Positions 35,115-44,585 of a stretch of DNA of 64,000 nucleotides are shown here, one piece after another; the stretch's first letter is position 1; each line of letters opens with the position of its first letter. The stretch lies in NCBI RefSeq assembly GCF_019973375.1, contig NZ_BPTV01000004.1:62001-126000 (forward strand). The letters run 5' to 3'. The stretch is from Prevotella lacticifex (GTDB lineage Bacteria; Bacteroidota; Bacteroidia; Bacteroidales; Bacteroidaceae). The position numbers and the translations under genes were made by a program. The notes beneath the pieces are model-generated. The model was not told the origin of the DNA and searched no databases. It worked only from the letters and a program-made list of their open reading frames with translations.

Positions 35115-36191
35115 CTATTGGCATTCCTTGTAATCTTCGCCGTACTTGAACACGTGCCATAACCTGGTGGCAAGTTTTCTGGCTACGCGTATTACGGCCT
35201 GGTTCTTCTTCATGCGCTGACAGTACTTGCCGAAAGCTGAGGCCATTTCCCGGTCATAGCGTATGGTGGTCCATGTACTTTCAACGATCATTCTTCTTAT
35301 CTTTTGGTTTCCACGGGGCGTTATCTCGCCAGCATTCTCGTTCTCGCCAGAATCATCCATGGTAGGAACGAGTCCGAGATAGCTTATGAATCTCCTCAAT
35401 CCCGTAAAACGGTCTGGCGTAACGGCTTCCGTAAGGATAGTCATCGCCGTTATCATCCCTATGCCGGGAATAGCTATAAGGCGGTTGTAGGCCTCGGCGT
35501 AGGCCTCGCTCTTCGTCAGGATCCTTATCTCCCTGTTGGCCCGGAGAAGCAGCTTTCTATAGTACTCAAGCTCTTCAATCATCATATCAAGGGCAATCCT
35601 TTTGCCTGATAGAAGAGTGACTTCCTCCCTAAGCCATTTGATGAAGGCCCGTGTCCAGTGGGAGCGATAAGCGGCGAACGGTTCCGGGTATGAGACGCCG
35701 TTGGTATACAGCAGGTGTTTTATGCGGCACTTGACACGGCAGATGTCCTTCATTATCGTCTGTCTGGTCCGCATCAGTTCCCTGTCTCCGAGCTTATCCT
35801 TAGGCGGAAGGTAAACGGCTTTCAATTCGCCATTGCTTAACGAACGTGCGAGCTTGGCAGAATCCACCGCGTCCGTCTTCGACAGCCGTTCCTTCTGCGA
35901 TGTCGGCACATCGGCGGCGTGAGTTATGATGCAGTCAACGCCAAGATCACGAAGCTCGTAGCAGCTTGAGTAACCGCTGAATCCTGACTCGTAGACAGCG
36001 TGGTAAATACCTCCTGGGTAATTCTTCTTCAAGTGCTCGAAGAGTGCCTTCGGACTCGCCGGCTGCGTGAAAGTCTTCTTGTAATTGCTGTCTTTCAGCA
36101 AAATGGTTACCGACCAAGTCTTTAAATGTACGTCAATTCCTACGTAAATGTTTTGTCCTTTGAAGGAAATTTTGTTACTTTGCAATTTCAT
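35115..36191 (-). CDS. IS110 family transposase (DEDD recombinase), copy 1
   Basis: This 358-residue IS110 transposase has an N-terminal RuvC-like DEDD domain beginning YVGIDVHLKTWSV, with an Asp in KTDAVDSAKLA. The C-terminal Transposase_20 domain includes LIAIPGIGMITAMTIL, the candidate serine in DDSGENENAG, and RGNQKIRRMIVESTW. It is intact, with a TATCTTTG -7 box about 45 bases upstream. The identical-looking C-terminal 226 codons recur at 63322-64000, so the element is present at least twice. The recombinase is presumed RNA-guided like other IS110 proteins. Confidence 0.92.
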   Translation of the reverse strand: MKLQSNKISFKGQNIYVGIDVHLKTWSVTILLKDSNYKKTFTQPASPKALFEHLKKNYPGGIYHAVYESGFSGYSSCYELRDLGVDCIITHAADVPTSQKERLSKTDAVDSAKLARSLSNGELKAVYLPPKDKLGDRELMRTRQTIMKDICRVKCRIKHLLYTNGVSYPEPFAAYRSHWTRAFIKWLREEVTLLSGKRIALDMMIEELEYYRKLLLRANREIRILTKSEAYAEAYNRLIAIPGIGMITAMTILTEAVTPDRFTGLRRFISYLGLVPTMDDSGENENAGEITPRGNQKIRRMIVESTWTTIRYDREMASAFGKYCQRMKKNQAVIRVARKLATRLWHVFKYGEDYKECQ

Positions 36192-36235
36192 AGGGTGATA
36201 CCGTTTTAATTATTGTTATTTTTTATTTATCTCTG

Positions 36236-36243
36236 CAAAGATA
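36236..36243 (-). promoter_or_regulatory. -7 promoter box (TATCTTTG) of the IS110 transposase
   Basis: Minus-strand TATCTTTG, 45 bases before the transposase ATG, with an AT-rich leader. Confidence 0.5.
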
Positions 36244-36260
36244 CGATAATTATTCGGTTA

Positions 36261-36722
36261 GCCCTACTTTTTTTTGCAGAATTAACGTCTCAGAATGTGA
36301 AGTCTCAAGGAAAAGGAGTAATCTCAAAACCATGAAAAACACAGAAGCCGAAGCAGCATGTTCTGATGCACGTGAGGGCGTTAGCCGATGCAAACATAGT
36401 AACTACGGCGGCAGAGTGCTGCAAGCACCTAAATATCAATGGCTTGCACAGGAATATCGGGGTCTACAAATATTGCGATTTTATCCGCAATGGTCGTCGG
36501 TCTGTAAATTATGTGCGCCTTAATGATCCGCTTGCATGGGCGGTAGGCAGGGTTAGGAGGCCTCCGGTCGGTCGCCAGACCAAATCGCTCTTTTATTTCG
36601 GAGACCAGTACCGCAGCCCCCGCCCTCCCCTGCAACCTACCATTGCGCATTCGTGTTGATTTCGTATGGCAAGTATTCACATAGGCGCTGAGGAATACAA
36701 TAATAAAAAAATAGAAGAAAAT
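36261..36722. other. Non-coding spacer with a dispersed repeat fragment
   Basis: No gene is supported. Bases 36537-36580 (GGGCGGTAGGCAGGGTTAGG onwards, then CCGGTCGGTCG) match in inverse orientation the segment at about 33737-33781, a second dispersed repeat family. Short ORFs here show no coding character. Confidence 0.45.
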
Positions 36723-37010
36723 GTTCGCACGGATTTCATGGATTACACGGATTTATTGAACAAAATTTATCTGTGGCAATCTGTGAAATCGGTGTGAATT
36801 ATTCAAAGGTAGTTTATGTTCGCACGGATTTCACGGATTACAAGGATTTATTGGACAAAATTTATCTCTGACAATCTGTGAAATTTGTGTGAATTATTCG
36901 AAGGTAGTTTTTTATTCGCACGGATTTCACGGATTACACGGATTTATTGGACAAAATTTATCTGTGGTAATCTGTGAAATCTGTGTGAATTATTCAAGGT
37001 AGCTTATTTT
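36723..37010. repeat. 95-bp tandem repeat, three copies plus a stub
   Basis: The motif TTCGCACGGATTTCA recurs at 36724, 36819 and 36915, with a truncated TTCGCAC at 37009; periods are 95, 96 and 94. Each unit also carries AAAATTTATCTGTGG/CTGTGAAAT and ends GTGAATTATTCAAAGGTAG. The array runs into the stop codon of the ATPase gene. Similar CACGGATTTCACGGATTACA repeats are widespread in bacterial intergenic DNA. Confidence 0.85.
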
Positions 37011-38464
37011 CGCACTGGATATTCCCCGTGGGCCGAAAAGATAAACAGATCGTCTAACACTACTTCACTTTGTACATGAGAAGAGTACTCGTTTGGTTTC
37101 AAGCCGTATGTTGTTATGAATGTCGTCATGATAGACTTACGGGTCTTTGTCTCACTAAGGAAATCCGACAACTTTGTTTGCAGTGTATCGTAATATTGCT
37201 TGGTGATAGTAAATGGTTGATTGCTATATTTTATCTCACATAAGTTTACAGTCATGTCACTTCTGTCAATCACCAGGTCAATCTGCGCACCTTTCTCTGA
37301 GGTCGCACTTTTCCATGAAGATGTAAGACTCTGAATACCATTAATACCCAGAGCCTTCTTGATTTGGCTTATATGATTCAGACACAGCATCTCAAAGGCA
37401 TAACCACTCCATGCTCTATGGATGGCACTGCCAAGGGAGTGTGTCCAGAATTGCTCATCACGATAACGGTTCTTCCGAATGAAATGGAAGTAGAACAAAG
37501 TATAGAAGTCTGTCAACTGGTAAAGTGCATCCTTCTTCTGCTTGCCAAAGGGCTCATATCGTCTAATGAACCCACATGCCTCCAGTTCAGAAAGCATGGT
37601 TGTCAGTCCACCGTTGTTTGCCAGTTTGGTACTGTCTATTATCTCTTGTCTTGTCAATCCTTTCGTCTTCTTAGAAAGGGTCTCAACAATACTTATGTAG
37701 TTAGCAGAATATTTGAATAATGCTTTATAGAGATTGTCGAATTCTCCGTCAAGGGCGCACCCTATCTCAAAGAACAAATGGTCAATATTCTGGGCGACAC
37801 TTAATCCCTTCTCCATTTGCCTGAGATAATAAGGTACGCCACCCATAACCATATAGCATTCAGCTATTTCCTTACGTGAGTAGTTGAAGCCATTGGCAGA
37901 AAAGTATTCTTCACACTCATGAAGGTTAAACGGTGCCAAGGCGATTCTGTGGGTTAGTCTGTTGTGAAGACCACCGCGATTATTTATGAGCTTGCTCAGC
38001 ATCCATGAAGTGGCAGATCCACATACTATCAATTTTATGTCTTCTCTTGCTGAAGCCCATGAATTCCAAAAGTGTTCCAGTGCACTGATGAAGTTAGAGC
38101 GAGGCGTATCCATCCATGGAATCTCGTCAATGAAGATTATCTTCTTACCTTTTGGAAGTTTCTCAAGGTATTTCGATAGTTCTACAAAAGCTATAAGCCA
38201 ATTCTCTGGCACGTCCAAGTCATCGTTGCCAGAGAATTTCCTCAGCTCTACAGTGAAATTCAGCAGTTGTTCTTGTAGAGTAACATTGTCCAAGCCTGTT
38301 ACATAGAAAGCAAAATCGCTACCAAATAGTTTCCTCACAAGGAAAGTCTTACCTATACGGCGCCGACCATATACAGCAATAAACTCAGAGTCATCACTAT
38401 CTATCCAACTACGCAGTTCCTTCTGCTCTTTCTCGCGTCCTATTATTTCCTTTTTCATATTCAT
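37004..38464 (-). CDS. AAA ATPase of the archaeal-ATPase/DUF234 type
   Basis: This protein of about 486 residues has an N-terminal P-loop ATPase with IIGREKEQKELRSW, Walker A GRRRIGKTFL and Walker B IIFIDEIPWMD. A winged-helix region follows, then a C-terminal DUF234 domain with a PD-(D/E)xK-like signature (QIDLVIDRSDMTVNLCEIKYS). Such genes are common, mobile and of unknown role in Prevotella and Bacteroides; a nuclease or defence-type activity is possible. The frame is open to 38584, but a TAACTTTG -7 box near 38487-38494 places the start at MNMKKEII (38464) or two codons later. The stop codon lies within the 95-bp tandem repeat. A fragment of a related gene is at 55030-55149. Confidence 0.82.
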   Translation of the reverse strand: MNMKKEIIGREKEQKELRSWIDSDDSEFIAVYGRRRIGKTFLVRKLFGSDFAFYVTGLDNVTLQEQLLNFTVELRKFSGNDDLDVPENWLIAFVELSKYLEKLPKGKKIIFIDEIPWMDTPRSNFISALEHFWNSWASAREDIKLIVCGSATSWMLSKLINNRGGLHNRLTHRIALAPFNLHECEEYFSANGFNYSRKEIAECYMVMGGVPYYLRQMEKGLSVAQNIDHLFFEIGCALDGEFDNLYKALFKYSANYISIVETLSKKTKGLTRQEIIDSTKLANNGGLTTMLSELEACGFIRRYEPFGKQKKDALYQLTDFYTLFYFHFIRKNRYRDEQFWTHSLGSAIHRAWSGYAFEMLCLNHISQIKKALGINGIQSLTSSWKSATSEKGAQIDLVIDRSDMTVNLCEIKYSNQPFTITKQYYDTLQTKLSDFLSETKTRKSIMTTFITTYGLKPNEYSSHVQSEVVLDDLFIFSAHGEYPVRK

Positions 38465-38666
38465 GGGCATGTATAACTTGCGCAAAGTTAATAAAAATAT
38501 ATAGATTAAGCAAATTATAATACCGCATAAATAACAAAATCTTTTTATTTTCCATTTTTCTTTTGTCATTCCACTCATTTGCACTATCTTTTACCTTAAT
38601 TCCGCAACCATTTGCGCAATCCTTTATTAATATTTTTTATAAGTCTCTGAGGAACAATAAGTTGCC

Positions 38667-38984
38667 TTGCCTCGTGATAAAAGCGTTAAAGATACGATAT
38701 TTGCAGTCATCAGCGAATTCTTCCGTGTCAACAATGCCACAATGCTATATATATGTGAATCGGGAGATGGAAGGCAGGCTATGCGTAGCCGACTATTTAG
38801 TCATTGGTTTGCTGATTTTGCCGATAAGAACAAATACGCTTTTCTTCAATCCTCCATCGTTGATAAAGAAGGCACAGAGAACTACTTCGCAATCATTACA
38901 AGGAACGATAACCCGAACTTCGATGATGTGATGGACGAATGCAAGTCTGCAATTAGATTTTTCAGAGACAAGCCGAGAGAATAA
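38667..38984 (+). pseudogene. 5'-truncated DUF6169-like gene
   Basis: A 105-codon frame reads DKSVKDTIFAVISEFFRVNNATMLYICESGDGRQAMRSRLF and further, resembling the C-terminal two thirds of DUF6169-type small cytoplasmic proteins. The only in-frame start is a TTG, and a stop codon lies directly upstream, so the N-terminus appears lost. It follows the ATPase promoter region divergently. It could be a short functional protein, but I favour a remnant. The function of the family is unknown. Confidence 0.5.
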
Positions 38985-39011
38985 GCTTTTAACCGGTGAA
39001 AGATGGTAAAA

Positions 39012-39118
39012 CCATAGGGGCTGGGGTTATCCCCGTCCTCGCAGTTGCGGTCAAGCAGCATGGCACGAATAAATACAAATAGCACGCTGATATTTAATGT
39101 GTTGTATGCATTCCGCAC
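39012..39118. repeat. REP-like palindrome with flanking repeat segment
   Basis: The GGGGTTATCCCCGTCC palindrome (about 39022-39038) is followed by CAGCATGGCACGAATAAA and AGCACGCTGATATTTAATG. These match the stretch 34575-34655 in the REP cluster with moderate divergence. Confidence 0.65.
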
Positions 39119-39250
39119 ATGTATTGTATTCTATCCCCATATCCATCGAACAGATAATTAATCTCAAAGATTATGTAAAATTATTTCAAACAGAAACCGA
39201 AAAATTTCCATCCTTGCAACTCCTTAGTAATCAACGAATTGCAGCGAGGG

Positions 39251-39323
39251 TCATTTTGCGTTGCAAAACGGCCCATATTGGAACGCAAAACGGACCGTTT
39301 CGCAAGCTGAAACGGTCCGTTTG
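39251..39323. repeat. Dispersed AAAACGG palindromic repeat, copy 2
   Basis: Contains a perfect 10-bp stem, CGGACCGTTT (39291-39300) and AAACGGTCCG (39310-39319), with a 9-base loop. It shares GCAAAACGGCCCAT and TTCGCAAG with the copy at 15838-15911. It lies about 100 bases downstream of uxuB and could act as a terminator-like hairpin for that operon. Confidence 0.6.
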
Positions 39324-39421
39324 AGAAGGTGAAATGGTCTATCTAATAATATTGTAATGATATTTCGCAATTATACCATAAATCCGTCGGTATTGGCGCG
39401 GGTATGATGGCGAAACTAAAA

Positions 39422-41008
39422 TCAACGCCGAGTGGCATACTTATGGAGCGCAGTCCTGACGGCACCGGTGCCTGCAAAGAGCTCGCTGACCATCCTCTCG
39501 ATGCGCTGTCCGAGTCCGGCCTCGTAGAGGTCAACACCGAAGATATCCTTACGGCGGTAGAGTCGCTCGACGCAACTGACATCCTGGTCAGCCTTGCCGA
39601 TGGTCAGCGGAGCCACGATAGCCTGAAGCTCGGCGAGCAGTGGGTCGGGTGACGGATCGAAGGGCTTGCCGTTGTCGTCGATGCCCTTAAGATAGCGTGC
39701 GTAAGCGGCAAGGATGAGCGGGATGAGCACGAGGTTACTGGTGTCGAGGCCGCGCGCGATGTACTTCCTTATCGTCTCGCCGAAGCGTATGGCGAGTTTC
39801 TGACTGGTGTCCATGGCTATGCGCTGCGGTGTGTCGGGCATGAACGGATTCGGCAACCGCTTGTTGATGAAGGCCCCGATGAACTCGTAAGGATTGATTA
39901 TTCCTGGGTCGGTCACCACCGGCATGGCCTCGATATATCCCGTTTTCTGTACGAGGGCGCGGATGTCGGCATCGGCAATCTCGGCCGAGATGAGGTCGTA
40001 GCCCAACAGACAGCCGAAGATGGCCATGGCGGTATGGAGTGGATTGAGGCATGTCGTGACCTTCATCGTCTCCACCTTATCGACGATATCGCGTGAGGTA
40101 TAGATGACTCCTCCTAAGTCGAGGGGCGGACGGCCATTGGTGTAGTGGTCCTCGACGACGAGATACTGCGTCTCCTCCGAGTTGACAAACGGTGCCGTGA
40201 AGGTGTGGCGCGAGGTCTCGATATAGTCGTTGTCGGCGAATCCGTCGGCAGCGAGCATCTCCTTGACTTTAGCGTGAGGACGGGGCGTAATCTTGTCGAT
40301 CATCGACCAGGGGAACGTGATAAGGCTCTCGTCGTGGACATAATCGACGAACTCCTGCGGCACGAGGCCGTCGGCGAGCCAGCGATCAGCATAGGCGAAG
40401 ACACCCGTCCTGACCTTGTCGCCGTTATGCGAGCAGTTGTCCATGCTCTGCACCGTCACTGGCAGCCGTCCGGCCTTGAAGCGCTCGTAGAGCAGAGCGG
40501 TGACCTTGCCCAACGCAAAGACGGGCTCGAGGCCGCGCGCAAGGTCGGCATCGTTGAACGCATAGCCTTTCTCGGTGATGGTGAACGACACCATCTGGAG
40601 CGACGGATTGCGGAAAATCTCGACAAGACGGTTCCAGTCGTCGAACTGCGGGTCGGCTTTCAGCGATTCGGTGACGCTGGCAATGACTTTCTTGTCGACA
40701 GTTCCGTCGGCTTTAAGGCTGACGAGCAGCGACAGATTGTCGTAGGGCCGATAGGCTTTGTCGACGACCTCGTAGTCGAAGGTCTCAGCCACGACGACGC
40801 CACGGTCGTACTTTCCGGTGTTGAGAGCGTCCTCGAGGATTGCCGCCGGGAAGGCACGAAAGATGTTTCCGCCGCCGAAGTGCACCCATGTGGGTGCGTC
40901 GTGGGTCTTACGGCGCACGGCAGCGATGTCAAATTTCGGGAGCTCATAGCCTTTCTGCTCCCATTCGCCGGCATTGAAACCGGGGTTCAGTATGTCTGTC
41001 AGTTTCAT
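39422..41008 (-). CDS. uxuB: D-mannonate oxidoreductase (fructuronate reductase), mannitol dehydrogenase family
   Basis: This 528-residue long-chain polyol dehydrogenase interconverts D-fructuronate and D-mannonate with NAD(H). Visible motifs are WVHFGGGNIFRAFPA at the N-terminal Rossmann region, SMDNCSHNGDKVR, and the catalytic-region phrase VTTCLNPLHTAMAIFGCLLGYD. The family also covers mannitol and altronate dehydrogenases; the neighbouring uxuA makes fructuronate reductase the best call. It lies 140 bases downstream of uxuA on the same strand and closes the hexuronate operon. Confidence 0.88.
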   Translation of the reverse strand: MKLTDILNPGFNAGEWEQKGYELPKFDIAAVRRKTHDAPTWVHFGGGNIFRAFPAAILEDALNTGKYDRGVVVAETFDYEVVDKAYRPYDNLSLLVSLKADGTVDKKVIASVTESLKADPQFDDWNRLVEIFRNPSLQMVSFTITEKGYAFNDADLARGLEPVFALGKVTALLYERFKAGRLPVTVQSMDNCSHNGDKVRTGVFAYADRWLADGLVPQEFVDYVHDESLITFPWSMIDKITPRPHAKVKEMLAADGFADNDYIETSRHTFTAPFVNSEETQYLVVEDHYTNGRPPLDLGGVIYTSRDIVDKVETMKVTTCLNPLHTAMAIFGCLLGYDLISAEIADADIRALVQKTGYIEAMPVVTDPGIINPYEFIGAFINKRLPNPFMPDTPQRIAMDTSQKLAIRFGETIRKYIARGLDTSNLVLIPLILAAYARYLKGIDDNGKPFDPSPDPLLAELQAIVAPLTIGKADQDVSCVERLYRRKDIFGVDLYEAGLGQRIERMVSELFAGTGAVRTALHKYATRR

Positions 41009-41148
41009 ATTTGTTCTCCCACCAGCCTTTCCCGCGTAGCGTGGGGAGTGTGGTTAGCTGAGGTGGGTGTCAGTTCTTGATTTATTTTTTATGCAGATAT
41101 TACCTATATATAAAGATGTGTAAGTCGCGGTGCGGCTTTCCGGGCCTC

Positions 41149-42414
41149 TCAGTCGAAGAATCCCGGCTGATGGAACGGTTTGTCCATCTCGCGGTCGACG
41201 GCAGCGATGATGCCCTGTACCTGTCCGAGGGCGAACATCCGGCCGAGGAAGGAGTATCCGGCGTTATACCCGCGGGCCTCATCGCCGAGCATGGTCATTC
41301 CGTGGTCGACGCGCATCGGCAGTCGGGCTATATTGCTGTTGTCGCGACGGTTGAGCTCCTCGCGCTCGAAGGTGTGGACGAGGTCGATGATGTCGGCACG
41401 TCCTCCGAGGTGACTTGCCTCTGTGAAGTCGCCGTTAGGGAACACATGGCACGACCGCAGATGGACGAACCACGTGCGCGGGGCAAACTCGCGGGCCATG
41501 GCCGGCACGTCGTTCTGGGCTCCCGCCGACAGGCTTCCGGCACAGAATGTCAGGCCGTTGTGCTTGTCGGGAACAGCGTTGAGGAACCACTCTATATCCT
41601 CTCTGCTCGTCACGATGCGCGGCAGACCAAGAATCTGAAATGGTGGGTCGTCGGGATGAACGCACATATACATGTCGCACTCGTTGCACACCGGCATTAT
41701 GGCCGAGAGGAAATAGCGCATATTCTCGCGCAGCTGGTCGCGGTCGATGCCCTGATACTGGTCGAGAAGCTGACGGAAGAGCTCCACAGGATGCTCGTCG
41801 CCCTCCTTGAAGTTGCCGCTGACGAAGCCCTGGGTCTTTATGACGATATTCTCGACGAGGGCATGGTCTTTCTCCGGTGTCATGGTGGCGGCTAAGGCGT
41901 CGACCTCCTTGAGGATGTCGCGGCCGTTGGGTTTTCCGTCGGGACCGAGGGTTTTGAACTTGGCCCAGCTCTCCCTGGCGCCCTCGCGCCGGAGAATGTT
42001 TATGTCGAAATATGCGAATTCGGGAATGCTGAAGTATAGATTCGACGACCCGTTGGGATTGGGGTGCAGCAGGTCGGTGCGTGCCCAGTCGAGTACGGGC
42101 ATGAAGTTATAGCACACGGTGTGTATGCCCTCGGCGGCGAGATTGCGCAGACTCTCGATGTAGACGGCAATCTGCTCGTCGCGGTCGGGACCTCCGTATT
42201 TTATCGTTTCGGTCACCGGCAGCGACTCTACGACGCTCCAGCGCATGCCGTACGACTCGATATAAGTTCTGAGGTCGTGAATCTTCTCGCGCGTCCACAC
42301 CTCGCCGAGCGGCACGTCATGAAGGGCTGTTACGATGCCCTCGACGCCTATTTGTCTTAGCTGTGCAAGAGTTATCTTATCGTTCTTGCCAAACCATCTC
42401 CATGTTCTTTCCAT
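41149..42414 (-). CDS. uxuA: Mannonate dehydratase
   Basis: This 421-residue UxuA-type enzyme removes water from D-mannonate to give 2-keto-3-deoxy-D-gluconate, a TIM-barrel reaction needing Mn2+ or Fe2+. The start MERTWRWFGKNDKITL and the phrases VESLPVTETIKYGG, CYNFMPVLDWARTDL, MYMCVHPDDPPFQILGLPR, FCAGSLSAGAQND and VDHGMTMLGDE are typical of UxuA. Its length is normal. It sits between the GH2 gene (126 bases upstream) and uxuB. The pathway also needs a uronate isomerase and KDG kinase/aldolase, which are not in this window. Confidence 0.95.
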   Translation of the reverse strand: MERTWRWFGKNDKITLAQLRQIGVEGIVTALHDVPLGEVWTREKIHDLRTYIESYGMRWSVVESLPVTETIKYGGPDRDEQIAVYIESLRNLAAEGIHTVCYNFMPVLDWARTDLLHPNPNGSSNLYFSIPEFAYFDINILRREGARESWAKFKTLGPDGKPNGRDILKEVDALAATMTPEKDHALVENIVIKTQGFVSGNFKEGDEHPVELFRQLLDQYQGIDRDQLRENMRYFLSAIMPVCNECDMYMCVHPDDPPFQILGLPRIVTSREDIEWFLNAVPDKHNGLTFCAGSLSAGAQNDVPAMAREFAPRTWFVHLRSCHVFPNGDFTEASHLGGRADIIDLVHTFEREELNRRDNSNIARLPMRVDHGMTMLGDEARGYNAGYSFLGRMFALGQVQGIIAAVDREMDKPFHQPGFFD

Positions 42415-42540
42415 TGTATATTTTTCTTAATTGCTATCTTTATGATGTTTTCTTGAAAAGTTGTTGGAAGGCAGGCAGCATATTCATGTCCCCTGTCTTC
42501 CTATAAACCTGTCATCTATCTAAAAACGAAGAAGCGAGTT

Positions 42541-44571
42541 CTATAGATTTACATTCCAAGTAGCTCTGTCTTGCCCGTGGGCCGACTTGAGAACCACCTC
42601 GTTCTTGCCTTTCTGAAGACGGACGTTCTTCCAGCTTACGGTGTGCACCTCATCGGCTTTCTGTGTACCTATTTTCTTTCCGTTCAGATAGAGGGTGGCA
42701 CTGCCATCGCTCACGAAACCAATGATGTCGGTAACATCTTCCTTACGGTCGGTGTAGCCCTTTGAGCAGAGGAAAGTGGTAGGACTGGTCTGGTTCCAAT
42801 TGGCACGATAGAAATAGAAAGCATCTTTCTTCACTTTGCGGTCGTGGCTCACAAGACCTTTATCGTTGAGGTTGTTGAACTCGCCCTCGGTGCGCATAGA
42901 AGAACCAAAGTCGAACATGTTCCAAATGAAGGAGCCCCATACGAAGTCGCGCTTCTGAATGTCGAGAAGGGCATTGTGGTGCACGGCCGTCTGATTCTCC
43001 ATGGGATGGAAGCGTCCCATCGTCATCTTATGACCACCACCGGTGTGGGCTATAGCAACATGCTGTGTGAGTCCGGAGCCTGCGCCATACTCAGATATGC
43101 CAATCTTTGTGTAAGGATGTGCCTTGTGCCACTCGTCGAGGAACGGGCCAAGATCGGTGTCCTTGCCATTATACCAGCCAAAGTATCTGTTCCAGCCAAG
43201 CACATCGGATATGAAGTTGAAGTCGCCTTCAAAGCATGTAGCCGATGTACTAACACGAGAGGGATCTATCTGATGAACCATGTCGTTGAGCTCGGCGGCT
43301 ATCTTGTTCTGTCCGCCGCTTACCTCATTGAAGATTCCCCAGAAGCACACTGAGGGGTGGTTAATGTTCTGATAAATCATCTCACGGAGATCTTCGCGGA
43401 GATTATTGTCGAACGACTCTGAAGGGATGTAATGGCTTACGAAAGGTATCTCTTCCCAAACAACAAAACCGCGCTTGTCAGCTTGCTGAATCATGTACTG
43501 GGCCTGAGGATAATGGGCCATGCGGATGGCATTGGCACCCATATCCTGAATAAGGTTCAGATCGGTGTCGTGCTCCTTCGTTGTGAGTGCGGTAGCCACG
43601 CCGGCCCATTCCTGATGACGTGATACTCCGTGAAGCTTGAGATGCTTGCCATTGAGGAAGAAACCTTTGTCGGCATCAATGTAATAGCTGCGAAATCCCG
43701 TCTGATCCTCAACGCGATCGATCTCCTTACCGTTACGTTTGAGCACTGCTACAACATTATATAGGTAGGGATCGGTGGTGCCTTGCCAAAGATGAGGATG
43801 TTGAACTTCGATATTCATCACGCACTTGTCGTTATAGATGTTCGGAGTCTGCTGCGATGCGACAACCTTTCCTGTGGCATCGGTTATCTGCAGTTCTACA
43901 GTACAGCCTTTATAGTCGGTTGTCGTAGAGAGGTGAACCTCAGCCTGAAGGCGTGCCTGATTGGCATCGGCCGACTTCTGATGCAGGATGACGCCGTTGC
44001 TACCGTAGAAGAGAGGCGATATGCAGGCACTCTCAGCCGATTTCTCCAACCATACATCACGATAGATGCCGCCGTAGATGTTGAAGTCGCCAGCAATGGG
44101 GGCAATGTCAAGCTGGTGGCTGTTGTCGCAAATCACGGTAATCTTGTTCTCCTTGCCATATTCCACCTGATTGGTTATCTCCACTGTGAAAGCGGTGTAG
44201 GCATTGCGGTGTTCACCTACCTTCTTATAGTTACAGAACACGTTGGCAGTCTGGCTTACACCTTCGAAATGAATGAAGATGCGGCGACCCTTGTCGGATT
44301 CTGGAATCATTATCTTCTTTTCATAAGAGCCTTCGCCTTTGCGGAAGCCCTTGTCGGACATGAAATCCTTTTCGTTCCAAGTGTTAGGAAGGTTGACAAT
44401 GGTATCGCACTCTGGTACACGTACATGAGGGTAAACTCCCCAAGGGATCAAGGCCACTGCCTTGAATCCCCATTGCGAGTTGATGTTGGTTACTTCCTTT
44501 GCGCCAGCTGTAAAAGGCATGGCTGCACTAAGAAACAGGACGAGGCCTGCCAATAAATCTTTTCTTTTCAT
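42541..44571 (-). CDS. Glycoside hydrolase family 2 (beta-galactosidase or beta-glucuronidase type), secreted
   Basis: This 676-residue enzyme has a signal peptide (MKRKDLLAGLVLFLSAAMPF). The GH2 layout follows: sugar-binding domain (about 30-180, with NLPNTWNEKDF), Ig-like domain (about 185-290), and TIM barrel (about 300-590). The proposed acid/base is Glu416 in FNEVSGG and the nucleophile Glu494 in ISEYGAG. An N-x-K tripeptide (Asn569-Asp-Lys571 in LNDKGLVSHDR) falls where beta-glucuronidases carry the carboxylate-recognising NxK motif, though some beta-galactosidases have similar residues. With uxuA/uxuB beside it, beta-glucuronidase activity is attractive but unproven. It acts in the periplasm or at the surface. 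It follows the TonB receptor gene by 14 bases. Confidence 0.85.
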   Translation of the reverse strand: MKRKDLLAGLVLFLSAAMPFTAGAKEVTNINSQWGFKAVALIPWGVYPHVRVPECDTIVNLPNTWNEKDFMSDKGFRKGEGSYEKKIMIPESDKGRRIFIHFEGVSQTANVFCNYKKVGEHRNAYTAFTVEITNQVEYGKENKITVICDNSHQLDIAPIAGDFNIYGGIYRDVWLEKSAESACISPLFYGSNGVILHQKSADANQARLQAEVHLSTTTDYKGCTVELQITDATGKVVASQQTPNIYNDKCVMNIEVQHPHLWQGTTDPYLYNVVAVLKRNGKEIDRVEDQTGFRSYYIDADKGFFLNGKHLKLHGVSRHQEWAGVATALTTKEHDTDLNLIQDMGANAIRMAHYPQAQYMIQQADKRGFVVWEEIPFVSHYIPSESFDNNLREDLREMIYQNINHPSVCFWGIFNEVSGGQNKIAAELNDMVHQIDPSRVSTSATCFEGDFNFISDVLGWNRYFGWYNGKDTDLGPFLDEWHKAHPYTKIGISEYGAGSGLTQHVAIAHTGGGHKMTMGRFHPMENQTAVHHNALLDIQKRDFVWGSFIWNMFDFGSSMRTEGEFNNLNDKGLVSHDRKVKKDAFYFYRANWNQTSPTTFLCSKGYTDRKEDVTDIIGFVSDGSATLYLNGKKIGTQKADEVHTVSWKNVRLQKGKNEVVLKSAHGQDRATWNVNL

Positions 44572-44585
44572 CTTTCAGTTAGCTT

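Larger units (their letters stand above)
34770..36260 (-). mobile_element. IS110-family insertion element, copy 1 (ends approximate)
   Basis: It comprises the IS110 transposase gene, its upstream promoter, and about 330 bases of non-coding sequence downstream of the gene. The non-coding part is repeated almost base for base beside the second copy (62980-63321). The homology continues outwards through the neighbouring REP-like palindrome, so that palindrome is either part of the element or its insertion target. IS110 elements lack terminal inverted repeats and target duplications, so exact ends cannot be read here; the right end in particular is a guess. Confidence 0.75.

Noticed and set aside
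36332..36659. Small ORFs between IS110 and the 95-bp repeats
   Set aside because: No coding-like composition, and one overlaps a dispersed repeat found in inverse orientation near 33740.
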